Origin: JACKAQ01 sp020634975 [NCBI: Calditrichia bacterium]
GTDB taxonomy: Bacteria > Calditrichota > Calditrichia > RBG-13-44-9
Length of the DNA: 32,237 bases
Direction of reading: 5' to 3'
Assembly (NCBI GenBank): GCA_020634975.1
Contig: JACKAQ010000010.1
Span: 1-32,237 of the forward strand
Part shown: one piece after another, positions 7,892-16,092 of the stretch
Position numbering within the stretch: position 1 is the first letter of the stretch
How the letters are laid out: each line of letters begins with the position of its first letter
Notes under the pieces: model-generated
What the model was told of the DNA's origin: nothing
What the model saw: only the letters and a program-made list of their open reading frames with translations
The model's database searches: none
Translations under genes and position numbers: made by a program

Positions 7892-8545
7892 TTAATCGTC
7901 TTCCATTACCAAACGATATTGCAACGGTATGTATTTTTTGAGTTTAGCCCATGTCCATGGACGTTTGACGACTTTCCCTTTTCCGCCGCTGGCTTCGTAA
8001 ACCACCGGCAAACCTTCGGCGTTGTATTCTGCAAATAAAATAATATGATCCCCGGCTTTGTTGAACACATCGCCCGGTTTCATATCCGTGAACCAATTGT
8101 ATTTCGGTTTTGCGGCGATCGCCCGGATGGTGCTGGTGCCGTATTTCTGCGGCTGATTCCAGCAGTAGCTCACAAAACCGGAACAATCCAGACCGGTGGT
8201 GCAGGAGGTGACGCCGTGTTTGCTGTGCGATCCGGCAGCCTGACCTTCGGCAATTTTGCGATCAAATTGTTCCGGGTGATCGAATCCGCCCCAATCGTAT
8301 GGAATGCCGGTAACATTTTCACCGGCTTTGAAATCGGACGCATACGGTTTGCTCTGCGGACAACTGGCAACTGTGTTTTTTTGCTGGCATGTCCAGTTGT
8401 GAAAAGCCGCGGCTTTGGCGCGCTCGATCATTTCTGCGCGGGTGATCGGTTTCAGTTTTGCCGCCGACTGATCGTTTTGTGCTAGCGTGGTTAAACCGAT
8501 AGCAATCAATAAGATAAGCAAATAATATCGCTGTTGGATTCGCAT
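7892..8545 (-). CDS. Secreted NlpC/P60-type cysteine peptidase
   Basis: The 217-residue product carries a signal peptide (hydrophobic residues 8-19, ending TTLAQ) and an NlpC/P60-like papain-fold domain at about 75-215. Evidence is the YDWGG motif (83-87), the nucleophile in GLDCSGFVSYCW (Cys121) and the base in GDHIILF (His167). Such enzymes usually cut peptide stems of cell-wall murein, so periplasmic wall remodelling is the likely role. Four more cysteines (53, 62, 115, 128) may make disulfides, as expected for an exported protein. AGGA stands 6 bases before the ATG. The gene is only 35 bases after the propeller-like lipoprotein gene, suggesting a shared transcript. Confidence 0.86.
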   Translation of the reverse strand: MRIQQRYYLLILLIAIGLTTLAQNDQSAAKLKPITRAEMIERAKAAAFHNWTCQQKNTVASCPQSKPYASDFKAGENVTGIPYDWGGFDHPEQFDRKIAEGQAAGSHSKHGVTSCTTGLDCSGFVSYCWNQPQKYGTSTIRAIAAKPKYNWFTDMKPGDVFNKAGDHIILFAEYNAEGLPVVYEASGGKGKVVKRPWTWAKLKKYIPLQYRLVMEDD

Positions 8546-8580
8546 GGCAATTCCTGTTTGTTGGGTGATTTTCGATGAAA

Positions 8581-9417
8581 TTACGGCTGCTTAACATCCC
8601 ACACTTGGATGCGCAATGTTTCCGTTCCCGGCGACATTTGATACAATTTGCCGTTGCTCAACCGGAATTCGTCATCCGGGAAAACGTGGTGAACTTCATC
8701 CAGTCCGGCGATATTCGCGGTCCATTTGCCGGATGCATCGTAGATTCGCATAAAGCGATGGACAGTAATCGGCACATTTCCGGAGGTCGTTTCCAGCAAC
8801 ACAAAGGTTTGCTCGCCCATCGTCCCGATCAACTGAACGGAGATCAGAAACAGCGAATCATTTTCGAAAGTCACCGTAATTGGCGATTTACCATCCGGCG
8901 AAACCGTGCCGCTGTTGCGGTCATTCAATTTGGCGTTGCGATGTTTTTCGAATCGGGCAATCTGTTGGGCGTCAGTCGTTTGCGCCGGATCTGCGCTGCC
9001 GCTCACGATATAATAATCTTCCGTGCCGCGCCGCTCGATCAAAATGTCACCCGGTGCATCCAGCAATTGCAGTCGTGTTGGGGCAAAATCCATTGTTTTC
9101 TCACTGGTAAAAGCGCCGTTCGCATCGTAAAACACAATCCGGGATTGCAGCGGATCGGTGATCACAAAACCGCCGTCGGGTGATACGTCAAAACTGGTGG
9201 GTCCGTCCGGCAGCTCGTCTTCGTATCCGGGCGTTACAGCCAATGCGCCGGGATTTTCCGATAGCATCGTTTCTGCGTTGGGGGCGTCCACATTTTGCAG
9301 CGGAATTTCGATAACTTTAGCAACGTCAATGGCGGTAGCCGGTGGCGTTTTGCCGGGATCGCAGCCCATAATATTCACCAAAATGACCAGCATAAATGAT
9401 GAAATAATTTTATTCAT
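8581..9417 (-). CDS. Lipoprotein, probably beta-propeller (NHL/6-bladed-like)
   Basis: The 278-residue product starts with a lipoprotein signal ending VNIMGC (Cys19). The region GPTSFDVSPDGGFVITDPLQSRIVFYDANG (partly shown in GPTSFDVSPDG and RIVFYD) is typical of a propeller blade of the NHL or 6-bladed kind, and later stretches such as HRFMRIYDASGKW look like further blades. No catalytic residues can be named, so a binding role at the membrane surface is inferred. GAGGA precedes the ATG. It is the first gene of a minus-strand run with the NlpC/P60 and coiled-coil genes. About 260 bases separate it from the kinase gene, so it may have its own promoter. Confidence 0.72.
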   Translation of the reverse strand: MNKIISSFMLVILVNIMGCDPGKTPPATAIDVAKVIEIPLQNVDAPNAETMLSENPGALAVTPGYEDELPDGPTSFDVSPDGGFVITDPLQSRIVFYDANGAFTSEKTMDFAPTRLQLLDAPGDILIERRGTEDYYIVSGSADPAQTTDAQQIARFEKHRNAKLNDRNSGTVSPDGKSPITVTFENDSLFLISVQLIGTMGEQTFVLLETTSGNVPITVHRFMRIYDASGKWTANIAGLDEVHHVFPDDEFRLSNGKLYQMSPGTETLRIQVWDVKQP

Positions 9418-9677
9418 AAAAAAATCCTCAGCATTGGGATGAGCGGTTTCCGCTGAATGTTATCAATTCCGTTTGATAATCCTAATCAAATTTTGCGGTA
9501 GTAATTCGTTGAACCACAGAGATTTACAGCTTGTTTGAAAAGTAAAATTTACTGTTTTTGAATCCAGTTAACGACAATCGAGAGATGGAAATATGCAGTT
9601 GTTATTTGTTGACCTAAAATTAACGAAAAGAAACAATATATCAAATAGTATGGCAGACAATTTAGAAAATAACTAAG

Positions 9678-12281
9678 TCACGGGATGTTGGTAACATACT
9701 TCGATAGCAACGTTTTGAATTGCTGGTTATTGTGCAACGGTTTCCAACTGGGTTCGATCAATAATTTGTTCACTGAAAGGCGGGAGGGATTCTCCAGTAA
9801 AATAGAAATCAGCCGGGTAGCCATTACAAAATTCCCTGTTTTTACGTTAATCCATGCCAGAATTTCCAAAATCAGCGCGCCGGTGATTGCATCCGTTTCG
9901 ATCGGCAACAGGGCAACGGCTTTGTCGCCTGCCTGAATTGCGGCAGCTTTTTCGCCCAATCCCGCAAATGCAAGTCCCAATCCGGCTTGAAAAACAGCGG
10001 ATTCCGGAAACTGTTCAGCGTAAAATGCGAATCGGGTTTTGGCGGTGTCGTAATTTGCGATTGCCATTGCCGGTTGTTTCATGAGCGAATAGGTTTCGGC
10101 TTTATCGAGATAATAAAACAGGGAATCGTATTGGATTGACAAATGTTGCAGCGCCGTTTGGTAATTGCCGTCAATTTTTTCGAGATATGTCCACAAATTG
10201 ACCAGCTTTACCGGAGCAACAAATTCGGCTGCCTGCTCCACAACCAGCCGTGCCATTTGGGTGTTACCATCGCGACTGACACACAGCTCAACTTTGCCGG
10301 AATATGCTTTGTCGATGTCCGGTTCCAGCGCAATTGCGCGATTTAGGTAGCGTTCAGCATCGTTGTAACGGCGCATCAGGTTGAGCGTATTTCCCAAATC
10401 AAACATGATGTCATAGTTGCGCGGATTGAGGGTTGCGGCGCTTTCGAGCTGCTTTACGGCATTTTCCCATTCGCCCTGCCGGCGATAAATATAGCCCGTC
10501 GCTGCGATCGCCTCAACGTTGTTGGGATAGCGTTTTTGCACCGTTTCAAATTCGCGGAGTGCTTTTTTGTAATCGCGACTGCCCCAATAATAATAAAATC
10601 CCTGCGCGAGATGTGTTTCCGCCAGATCGGGCGCCATTTTCGCGGCTTTTTCCACCGATTGTTTGGCCTGCTCGATGTATTCGGTTTTGCCAAAATTCCA
10701 CGCCAGCCACATTTGCTCTTTGGCGAGCGCGGCAATTGCGACCGCAAAATCCGGATCGGCGGCAATTGCTTTTTCGAACATTTCCACCGCGTTTTGGGCT
10801 TCGCTCAACAGCGCATCGCGAGCCGCGAAATCGTTGCCGCGTAAATAAAAATCGTATGCTTCCAGATTGTCCGTTGCCTGCCGGGCAATCGCCTGGCGCT
10901 CCGGCGCGAGCAAGGTTATGTCCAGCGCTTTCGCCACATTTTCCGAGATGTCGGTTTGCAGTTGGAACACCTCAGCCATCTGCTCATCAAACGTTTCTGT
11001 CCAAATGAGTGTTTCATCCGAAACCCGGATGAGGTGCGGGGTGATCCGCACCCGTTCGACCGATTCACCGGTAGCTTCGCGCTGAACCGTGCCGTCGAGA
11101 ATAAAATCTACCCCCAATTCTTCGCCGATTTGCCGGGTGGTTTTGCCGCTGTCGCGATATTTGTTAGCGCTTTGCCGGGAAATTACGCCGATTCCGGCGA
11201 TGCTGGCCAGCCGGGTCGTGATTGCGTTGGTGATGCCCGCTGCAAAATAATCATTTTCCGGGCTGCCATAATTCTCGAACGGCATGACCGCCAGCATTTT
11301 TCGTTGAATAGGATCGCGCGGCGTCGGTTTTAGCCAAAACACGATAATAAAAATCGCAAAGAAAATCACCCCCAACAGCGCAGCCGCAAAAATGATGTGG
11401 CGTTTCGGTTTTGGCGATTGACCAGCTAAAACCGGGATTTCAGCGTCGATTTCAGGGGTAGGGGAGATCGTTTTTTCTGTGGTGCAGTCGAGCTCGGCTA
11501 CCAGATCTCTGGTGCTCGCATAGCGATCTTCGGGTGATTTTTCCAGACATTTGGAAATTGCCGACGCCAGGTTTTCCGGCACATCATCGCGATAATCAGT
11601 GAGCGATGGCACCGGTTCGGACAAAATCGAATACATCAGCGCCTGGGCGTATTCATCGCGGAATGGCAGCTCGCCGGTGAGCATTTCGAACATCACCACG
11701 CCCATCGCCCAAATATCCGCCCGGTGATCGACTTCCGCACTTTGTATCTGCTCCGGCGACATATACGCCAGCGTGCCGAGGATGCTGCCAGCTTGCGTAA
11801 TTTCGTTGCTTCCGGGAATTTTTGCCAATCCGAAATCGAGGATTTTCACCTGCCCTTCGCCGGTCAGCATGATGTTGGCGGATTTAATATCGCGATGAAT
11901 TATATCTTTGGAATGCGCCGCATGCAAGCCGTCGGCAATTTGCCGGGAGATGTCGATCACCTGCTCAACCGGCAGTTGCGATTGGCTGATCAACGATTTC
12001 AGCTCCTGCCCGTCCACATATTCCATTACAATAAATATCTGCTGTTCAAATTCTTCGATGGTGTAAATGGTGGCAATATTGGCGTGATTTAACGCAGCAG
12101 CAGCTTTCGCTTCCCGTTTGAAACGTTCCCGCTGTTCATCGTCGGCTGCAACCGTTGTCGGTAAAAATTTGATGGCAACTTTCCGGTCCAGTTTTACATC
12201 CTCGGCAAGATACAGCACGCCCATGCCGCCCTGGCCCAGTTTTTGGACAATTTTATAATGTAAAATGGTTTTGCCGATCAT
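9678..12281 (-). CDS. Membrane Ser/Thr protein kinase with TolB-like and TPR regions
   Basis: The product of about 867 residues starts with a complete Hanks-type kinase domain (about 8-265): glycine loop GQGGMG, Lys38 in VAIK, HRDIKSANIM (129-138), DFG (149-151) and SPE (175-177). A membrane segment follows at about 294-318. After it comes a region like the TolB/FlgO-like N-terminal domain (MLAVMPFENYGS..., about 329-450) found in many bacterial kinase and adenylate cyclase receptors, and then a long TPR array to about 860. This places the kinase in the cytoplasm and the TPRs outside it. The frame is open to a GTG three codons upstream (12290), but MIGKTILHYKI is the usual start of this family. 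The VHL-caspase gene diverges from it 292 bases away. Confidence 0.93.
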   Translation of the reverse strand: MIGKTILHYKIVQKLGQGGMGVLYLAEDVKLDRKVAIKFLPTTVAADDEQRERFKREAKAAAALNHANIATIYTIEEFEQQIFIVMEYVDGQELKSLISQSQLPVEQVIDISRQIADGLHAAHSKDIIHRDIKSANIMLTGEGQVKILDFGLAKIPGSNEITQAGSILGTLAYMSPEQIQSAEVDHRADIWAMGVVMFEMLTGELPFRDEYAQALMYSILSEPVPSLTDYRDDVPENLASAISKCLEKSPEDRYASTRDLVAELDCTTEKTISPTPEIDAEIPVLAGQSPKPKRHIIFAAALLGVIFFAIFIIVFWLKPTPRDPIQRKMLAVMPFENYGSPENDYFAAGITNAITTRLASIAGIGVISRQSANKYRDSGKTTRQIGEELGVDFILDGTVQREATGESVERVRITPHLIRVSDETLIWTETFDEQMAEVFQLQTDISENVAKALDITLLAPERQAIARQATDNLEAYDFYLRGNDFAARDALLSEAQNAVEMFEKAIAADPDFAVAIAALAKEQMWLAWNFGKTEYIEQAKQSVEKAAKMAPDLAETHLAQGFYYYWGSRDYKKALREFETVQKRYPNNVEAIAATGYIYRRQGEWENAVKQLESAATLNPRNYDIMFDLGNTLNLMRRYNDAERYLNRAIALEPDIDKAYSGKVELCVSRDGNTQMARLVVEQAAEFVAPVKLVNLWTYLEKIDGNYQTALQHLSIQYDSLFYYLDKAETYSLMKQPAMAIANYDTAKTRFAFYAEQFPESAVFQAGLGLAFAGLGEKAAAIQAGDKAVALLPIETDAITGALILEILAWINVKTGNFVMATRLISILLENPSRLSVNKLLIEPSWKPLHNNQQFKTLLSKYVTNIP

Positions 12282-12573
12282 CCCTAACACTCAAAATAAT
12301 GCGCAGAAAAAGTCAATTTGTGATTATCCGATAGCTCCAAAAAATAACCAAATTGTTTGAGTTTAACAAAAAAATCTTAAAATCTGCTAAAAATGTGCTA
12401 TCCAAATATTGCATCACTCTAAAATTATGGGTAAACTTGTGCATCAAAATCACTTACGCCAACATTTTCGCAGCGAAATTGCGAAATTTTGTTTCCCTGT
12501 TCAGCATCAATTTTTTTTCAACACGTATTTCACCGAAAAATTTGTTTTAAAATGATACAACCAGAGGTCAGCT
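12282..12573. promoter_or_regulatory. Divergent promoter region between kinase and VHL-caspase genes
   Basis: A strongly AT-rich stretch separating two divergent genes. It must hold both promoters unless they are transcribed from outside. I could not pick a convincing -35/-10 pair. A 65-codon frame at 12353-12550 lacks a ribosome site and looks like chance. The VHL-caspase start has AGAGG 6 bases upstream. Confidence 0.5.
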
Positions 12574-14292
12574 ATGTTAGGTTTAAAAAGGTTCGACATT
12601 AAATGTTTGATCAACATATTCATAGTGGTAACCCTAATTCAAGGCAGTGCGCTGTTGGCACAGGATGGTAGCGTTATTGCACATTTTTTGAACCGATCAT
12701 CGAAAATTCTGGATTACTTTTGGGTGGATGAAAGCGGCAATGAAACCAAATATGGCTCAATAAATATCGGTGGATTTATTGACCAGGAAACATATCCGGG
12801 ACATCTGTGGCGGTTTAAATCCGGTAATCAAATAATGGGTGAGTATATTACCGGTTCAGAAGAAGAACCGATGTATATGATAACAAATCCGGATGCCAAA
12901 CTTCTCCAATTCGAAGATTTTACAGCAACTTACAATCCTGAAGCAATGACCCAAATACCTTATGGATTTACCACAGAATATCTTCCGCAAACGTTTTGGA
13001 GCAAAGATGAAGTTTACGATTTGACCACTGCAGAATCGGCAACCATCGAGTTTTATGTGATGTGCTCAGATACCGCTCAGGAAATTCTCGTCGCATTATC
13101 GCAAACCCGCAAACCATACGGTGATCCCGAAGCTGATGCGCTGACATTCCGGTTCCGCCCGGAATTGCTGGATATTTGGGTTCGCTCAAAATTTTATGAC
13201 AATTGGGTCGATTACGATGATCTTGATGTTGATGACATCAGCATGGGGACCAATTTCTGGCAGAAATACCGGATCGAAATCAGTAAAACCGCACTTCGGG
13301 TTGCAATCGATGATAAGTATTTGATAAAAGCTGACTTAACAAATATCGATTTCCCGTTAAAAGGCTATTTTGGTTTCGATATTTTTGGAAAACAGGGTTA
13401 TGAACATACGACCATTGGATACATGGGCGTGTTGATTGAACATCACGGAAAAGCAGCCCCAGTCGCTACACAGCCGGCAGAAACCCAACAACCGGCTGCC
13501 GGGGAGCAACCCGCATCCACCGGCACGCGCGGCGCGGAAGTGCTTACCGCAACGCTGCCTGATGCAACGCTGGATAAACCCGGAAAATATTATGCCATTG
13601 TTATCGCCGTACAGGATTATGAAGATGGCGGACCAAACGATCTCGATTATCCGATTCAGGATGCCCAACGGGTTATCAACACGCTGACGCAATTTTACAC
13701 GTTTGATATGGAAAATATTACTTTTCTGCAGAATCCCAAAAAAGACCAGATTACAGACGTGTTTGACCGGCATCTGGATAAAATTACCCCAAATGATAAC
13801 CTGCTGATTTTTTACGCCGGTCACGGCTATTGGGATGAGCGGATGAATCAGGGATTTTGGCTGCCCGCAGATGCAGAGAAAAACAGGCGATCGCGCTGGT
13901 TGTCCAACGGCACGATCCGCGATTACATCAACGGTATTCGCACCCGCCACACGCTGCTGGTGACGGATGCATGTTTTAGCGGCGGAATTTTCAAAACCCG
14001 CGCTGCGTTCAACGATGCGGATCGTTCCACCAACGAGCTGTATAAATTACCCAGCCGCAAAGCCCTCACCAGCGGAACGCTGAAAGAAGTGCCGGACAAA
14101 AGTGTATTCGTCAAATATTTGTTGAAAAAGCTGGAAGAAAATACGGATAATTACCTTTCGAGCCAGGCGTTGTACACCCAGATTCGCGGACCGGTGACAA
14201 ACAATAGTCCCAATGCGCAAGTCCCGGTATTCGGTGTGATCCGCGAAACCGGCGACGAAGACGGTGAGTTCATTTTCGTTCGCCGAAAATAA
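12574..14292 (+). CDS. Secreted VHL-beta-like / ConA-like / caspase fusion protein
   Basis: The 572-residue product has a signal peptide (hydrophobic 11-28, likely cut after LLA). Residues 34-100 resemble the beta domain of von Hippel-Lindau protein: NRS at 40-42, W50, G55, Y60, G66, Y74 and GHLWRF at 76-81 fall in the same spacing as in human VHL. Residues about 115-290 resemble a concanavalin/LamG-like beta sandwich (FYDNWVDYDD, NFWQKYRIEIS). A Pro/Ala/Gln-rich linker (293-320) leads to a caspase-type C14 domain (336-570) with His417 in FYAGHG and Cys467 in TDACFSGG, so it should be catalytically intact. Unlike the two metacaspases in this window, it has no lipobox and no DUF4384 domain. 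AGAGG precedes the ATG. Role unknown; recognition plus proteolysis outside the cytoplasm is inferred. Confidence 0.88.
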   Translation: MLGLKRFDIKCLINIFIVVTLIQGSALLAQDGSVIAHFLNRSSKILDYFWVDESGNETKYGSINIGGFIDQETYPGHLWRFKSGNQIMGEYITGSEEEPMYMITNPDAKLLQFEDFTATYNPEAMTQIPYGFTTEYLPQTFWSKDEVYDLTTAESATIEFYVMCSDTAQEILVALSQTRKPYGDPEADALTFRFRPELLDIWVRSKFYDNWVDYDDLDVDDISMGTNFWQKYRIEISKTALRVAIDDKYLIKADLTNIDFPLKGYFGFDIFGKQGYEHTTIGYMGVLIEHHGKAAPVATQPAETQQPAAGEQPASTGTRGAEVLTATLPDATLDKPGKYYAIVIAVQDYEDGGPNDLDYPIQDAQRVINTLTQFYTFDMENITFLQNPKKDQITDVFDRHLDKITPNDNLLIFYAGHGYWDERMNQGFWLPADAEKNRRSRWLSNGTIRDYINGIRTRHTLLVTDACFSGGIFKTRAAFNDADRSTNELYKLPSRKALTSGTLKEVPDKSVFVKYLLKKLEENTDNYLSSQALYTQIRGPVTNNSPNAQVPVFGVIRETGDEDGEFIFVRRK

Positions 14293-14310
14293 TTAATTGA
14301 TAATTTTTTT

Positions 14311-14434
14311 GCCACGGAAACACAAGGTTCACTGAGTTTTCAGGAAGTTTGGAAACGGACAAACATTTTTAGTTCGGTGTATTAAACAATTATCAACGTT
14401 TCTCAACTGTTTAATTCTGTGGCTCTGTGGCAAA
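14311..14434. repeat. Imperfect terminal inverted repeat (GCCACRGA type)
   Basis: TTTGCCAC at 14308-14315 and GTGGCAAA at 14427-14434 face each other, and the 20-bp ends agree at about 14 positions after reverse complementing. The 80-odd bases between carry no gene. It fills the gap between the VHL-caspase gene and the next membrane protein. A related half (GAACCACAGAGA) occurs near 9510-9521, which suggests a dispersed non-coding repeat family. Confidence 0.45.
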
Positions 14435-14454
14435 TGATTGCAAAACAATAACCT

Positions 14455-15966
14455 ATGCGAAATTATCTTTCGTGGCTGGAAAAAATAGACAGCCGCTTGC
14501 TTATTTTTGTAGTGCTCATTTGCAACAACCTCGCTTTTCCGCTTTCCGGCGGAGAAGAGCAATATTTGCAATACGCCAAACAGTGGTTTCAGCCGGAGTG
14601 GATTCCCGGTTCGTTTACGCTAACCGAATTTGCCGGACCGCGCCTGATTTTCCAGATCATCTGCGGATTTTTTCTCCAGTTTATTTCAATTGAGTGGTTT
14701 GCGATGATCGCGCGAGTTGTCGCATTTGCCCTGTTTGCCTTCCCGCTGGCGCGATTGTTCCGGCAACTCACTCTCTCTAACGCCTATATTTTTATCATCC
14801 TGCAAATTTTTCTGGTCACCGACCAAAGCCTGTTTGCCCGCGAATGGATGTTCCGCACCTTCGAGCCGAAAGTTCTGGCATATGTTTGCCTCTTTTGGGG
14901 ATTGACCGATTTTTTGGATAAAAAATACATCCGCTGGGCGATGTGGCTGGTTGCGGCAAGCTATTTTCACGTGCTCGTTGGCGGCTGGTTTTTCGCTACC
15001 GGGATGATTTATTTGTTGCTGAACAATCGCGATTGGCGGCAAATTGCCAAGCTGTCTGCGGTTTTTGTGCTGCCGTTGTTGCCGTTTATCATCTATCTGG
15101 TGAACGGCGTTTTTCTCAATCAGCCGCAGGTTGGCAGCGCTTTAAACCTAAACTGGGTGTATGTGTATTACCGGCTATCACATCACCTCGGGATTTTCGA
15201 TTCATGGAAATTTTTTGCGGATAAACACTTGACTGGCGTATTGCTCAGCGCCATTTGGCTGGCTGTGTGCGTCGTTTTGCTGCGAAAATCGCTGCCGGAT
15301 TATTTGCGATTGCTGATCCATTTTATCATCATCATTTTGGCGATCAATTTGCTGTTTGTCGGCGTTGCCGCGCTGGATGCTTTTGTGTTCGCCAAAAGCG
15401 GCGGGTTCGGGTTGAAATTTTACCCGTTTCGCCAAAGCACGTTGGCGATGTTCTTTTTATTTCTGCTCATCGCTGCATTTTCTGAATGGCTACTTATCGA
15501 AAAAAAGTGGTTCGAATCAATCAAAACAGTGATGTTGATCGCTGTTTTTGGGTTGTTTGTTTCGCAAACGATCAGCGTCGTAAAGCACAATATTCAATAC
15601 TTTAAGGGCGATTCCGCATATTCGAAAATGATCGATTTTGTTCATGAAAAAACAACGTTCGACGAACAGTTTATTCTCATTGACTTGGGCAATTTCCAGA
15701 GCCCGCCGGAATACATGAGTTTTTCCCGGCGTACCCAACGCGAAAATTTTGTGGTGTTCAAATTTGTGCCCGCCGGAACCGCAAAACTGGCGGAATGGTA
15801 CGAACGCAATCAGGTGCTGGAAATTATCGCAAAAGATGCATCGCAGCTTGTCCCGTTGATGCGAAAATACGGTATCGATTACGTCATTGCCCCGCACACC
15901 ATCGAAGATGCTGATCTGGCAAATGTTTTTCAAAATGAGAAATACTGGGTGTATCGGGAACGATAA
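14455..15966 (+). CDS. Polytopic membrane protein, GT-C glycosyltransferase-like
   Basis: The 503-residue product has around ten or more hydrophobic segments from residue 16 to about 375, followed by a soluble C-terminal part of about 120 residues. An early loop carries GGEEQYLQYAKQWFQPEW, with acidic residues in the first extracytoplasmic loop, as in GT-C enzymes of the dolichol-phosphate-mannosyl/ArnT type. The match is to fold and topology, not to a specific motif, so the sugar-transfer role is only a suggestion. The C-terminal FVHEKTTFDEQFILIDLG and RKYGIDYVIAP stretches resemble the soluble ends of DUF6798-like uncharacterised membrane proteins. No clear ribosome site precedes the ATG. 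It is separated from the caspase gene by the inverted-repeat element. Confidence 0.7.
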   Translation: MRNYLSWLEKIDSRLLIFVVLICNNLAFPLSGGEEQYLQYAKQWFQPEWIPGSFTLTEFAGPRLIFQIICGFFLQFISIEWFAMIARVVAFALFAFPLARLFRQLTLSNAYIFIILQIFLVTDQSLFAREWMFRTFEPKVLAYVCLFWGLTDFLDKKYIRWAMWLVAASYFHVLVGGWFFATGMIYLLLNNRDWRQIAKLSAVFVLPLLPFIIYLVNGVFLNQPQVGSALNLNWVYVYYRLSHHLGIFDSWKFFADKHLTGVLLSAIWLAVCVVLLRKSLPDYLRLLIHFIIIILAINLLFVGVAALDAFVFAKSGGFGLKFYPFRQSTLAMFFLFLLIAAFSEWLLIEKKWFESIKTVMLIAVFGLFVSQTISVVKHNIQYFKGDSAYSKMIDFVHEKTTFDEQFILIDLGNFQSPPEYMSFSRRTQRENFVVFKFVPAGTAKLAEWYERNQVLEIIAKDASQLVPLMRKYGIDYVIAPHTIEDADLANVFQNEKYWVYRER

Positions 15967-15973
15967 TACAGCA

Positions 15974-16001
15974 GGAGAATCCTGCCTTCGCAGGAAAGAC
16001 A
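15974..16001. repeat. Dispersed hairpin repeat, copy 1
   Basis: The core TCCTGCCTTCGCAGGA forms a 6-bp stem with a CTTC loop (15980-15995). About 25 of 28 bases from GGAG to GACA match a second copy downstream of the mutase gene at 18314. It starts 8 bases after the stop codon of the membrane protein gene. Confidence 0.75.
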
Positions 16002-16092
16002 TGTATTGTTCAAAATTTCTGAATTTGCTACTGAATAAATCCAATCAAATTCATATATTTCAACTTATTCAAATACCAAAACCGGCGAAGCG

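Noticed and set aside
12353-12550. 65-codon plus-strand frame in the kinase/VHL-caspase gap
   Set aside because: No ribosome site, very AT-rich, Lys/Asn/Phe-heavy composition as expected by chance from this DNA.
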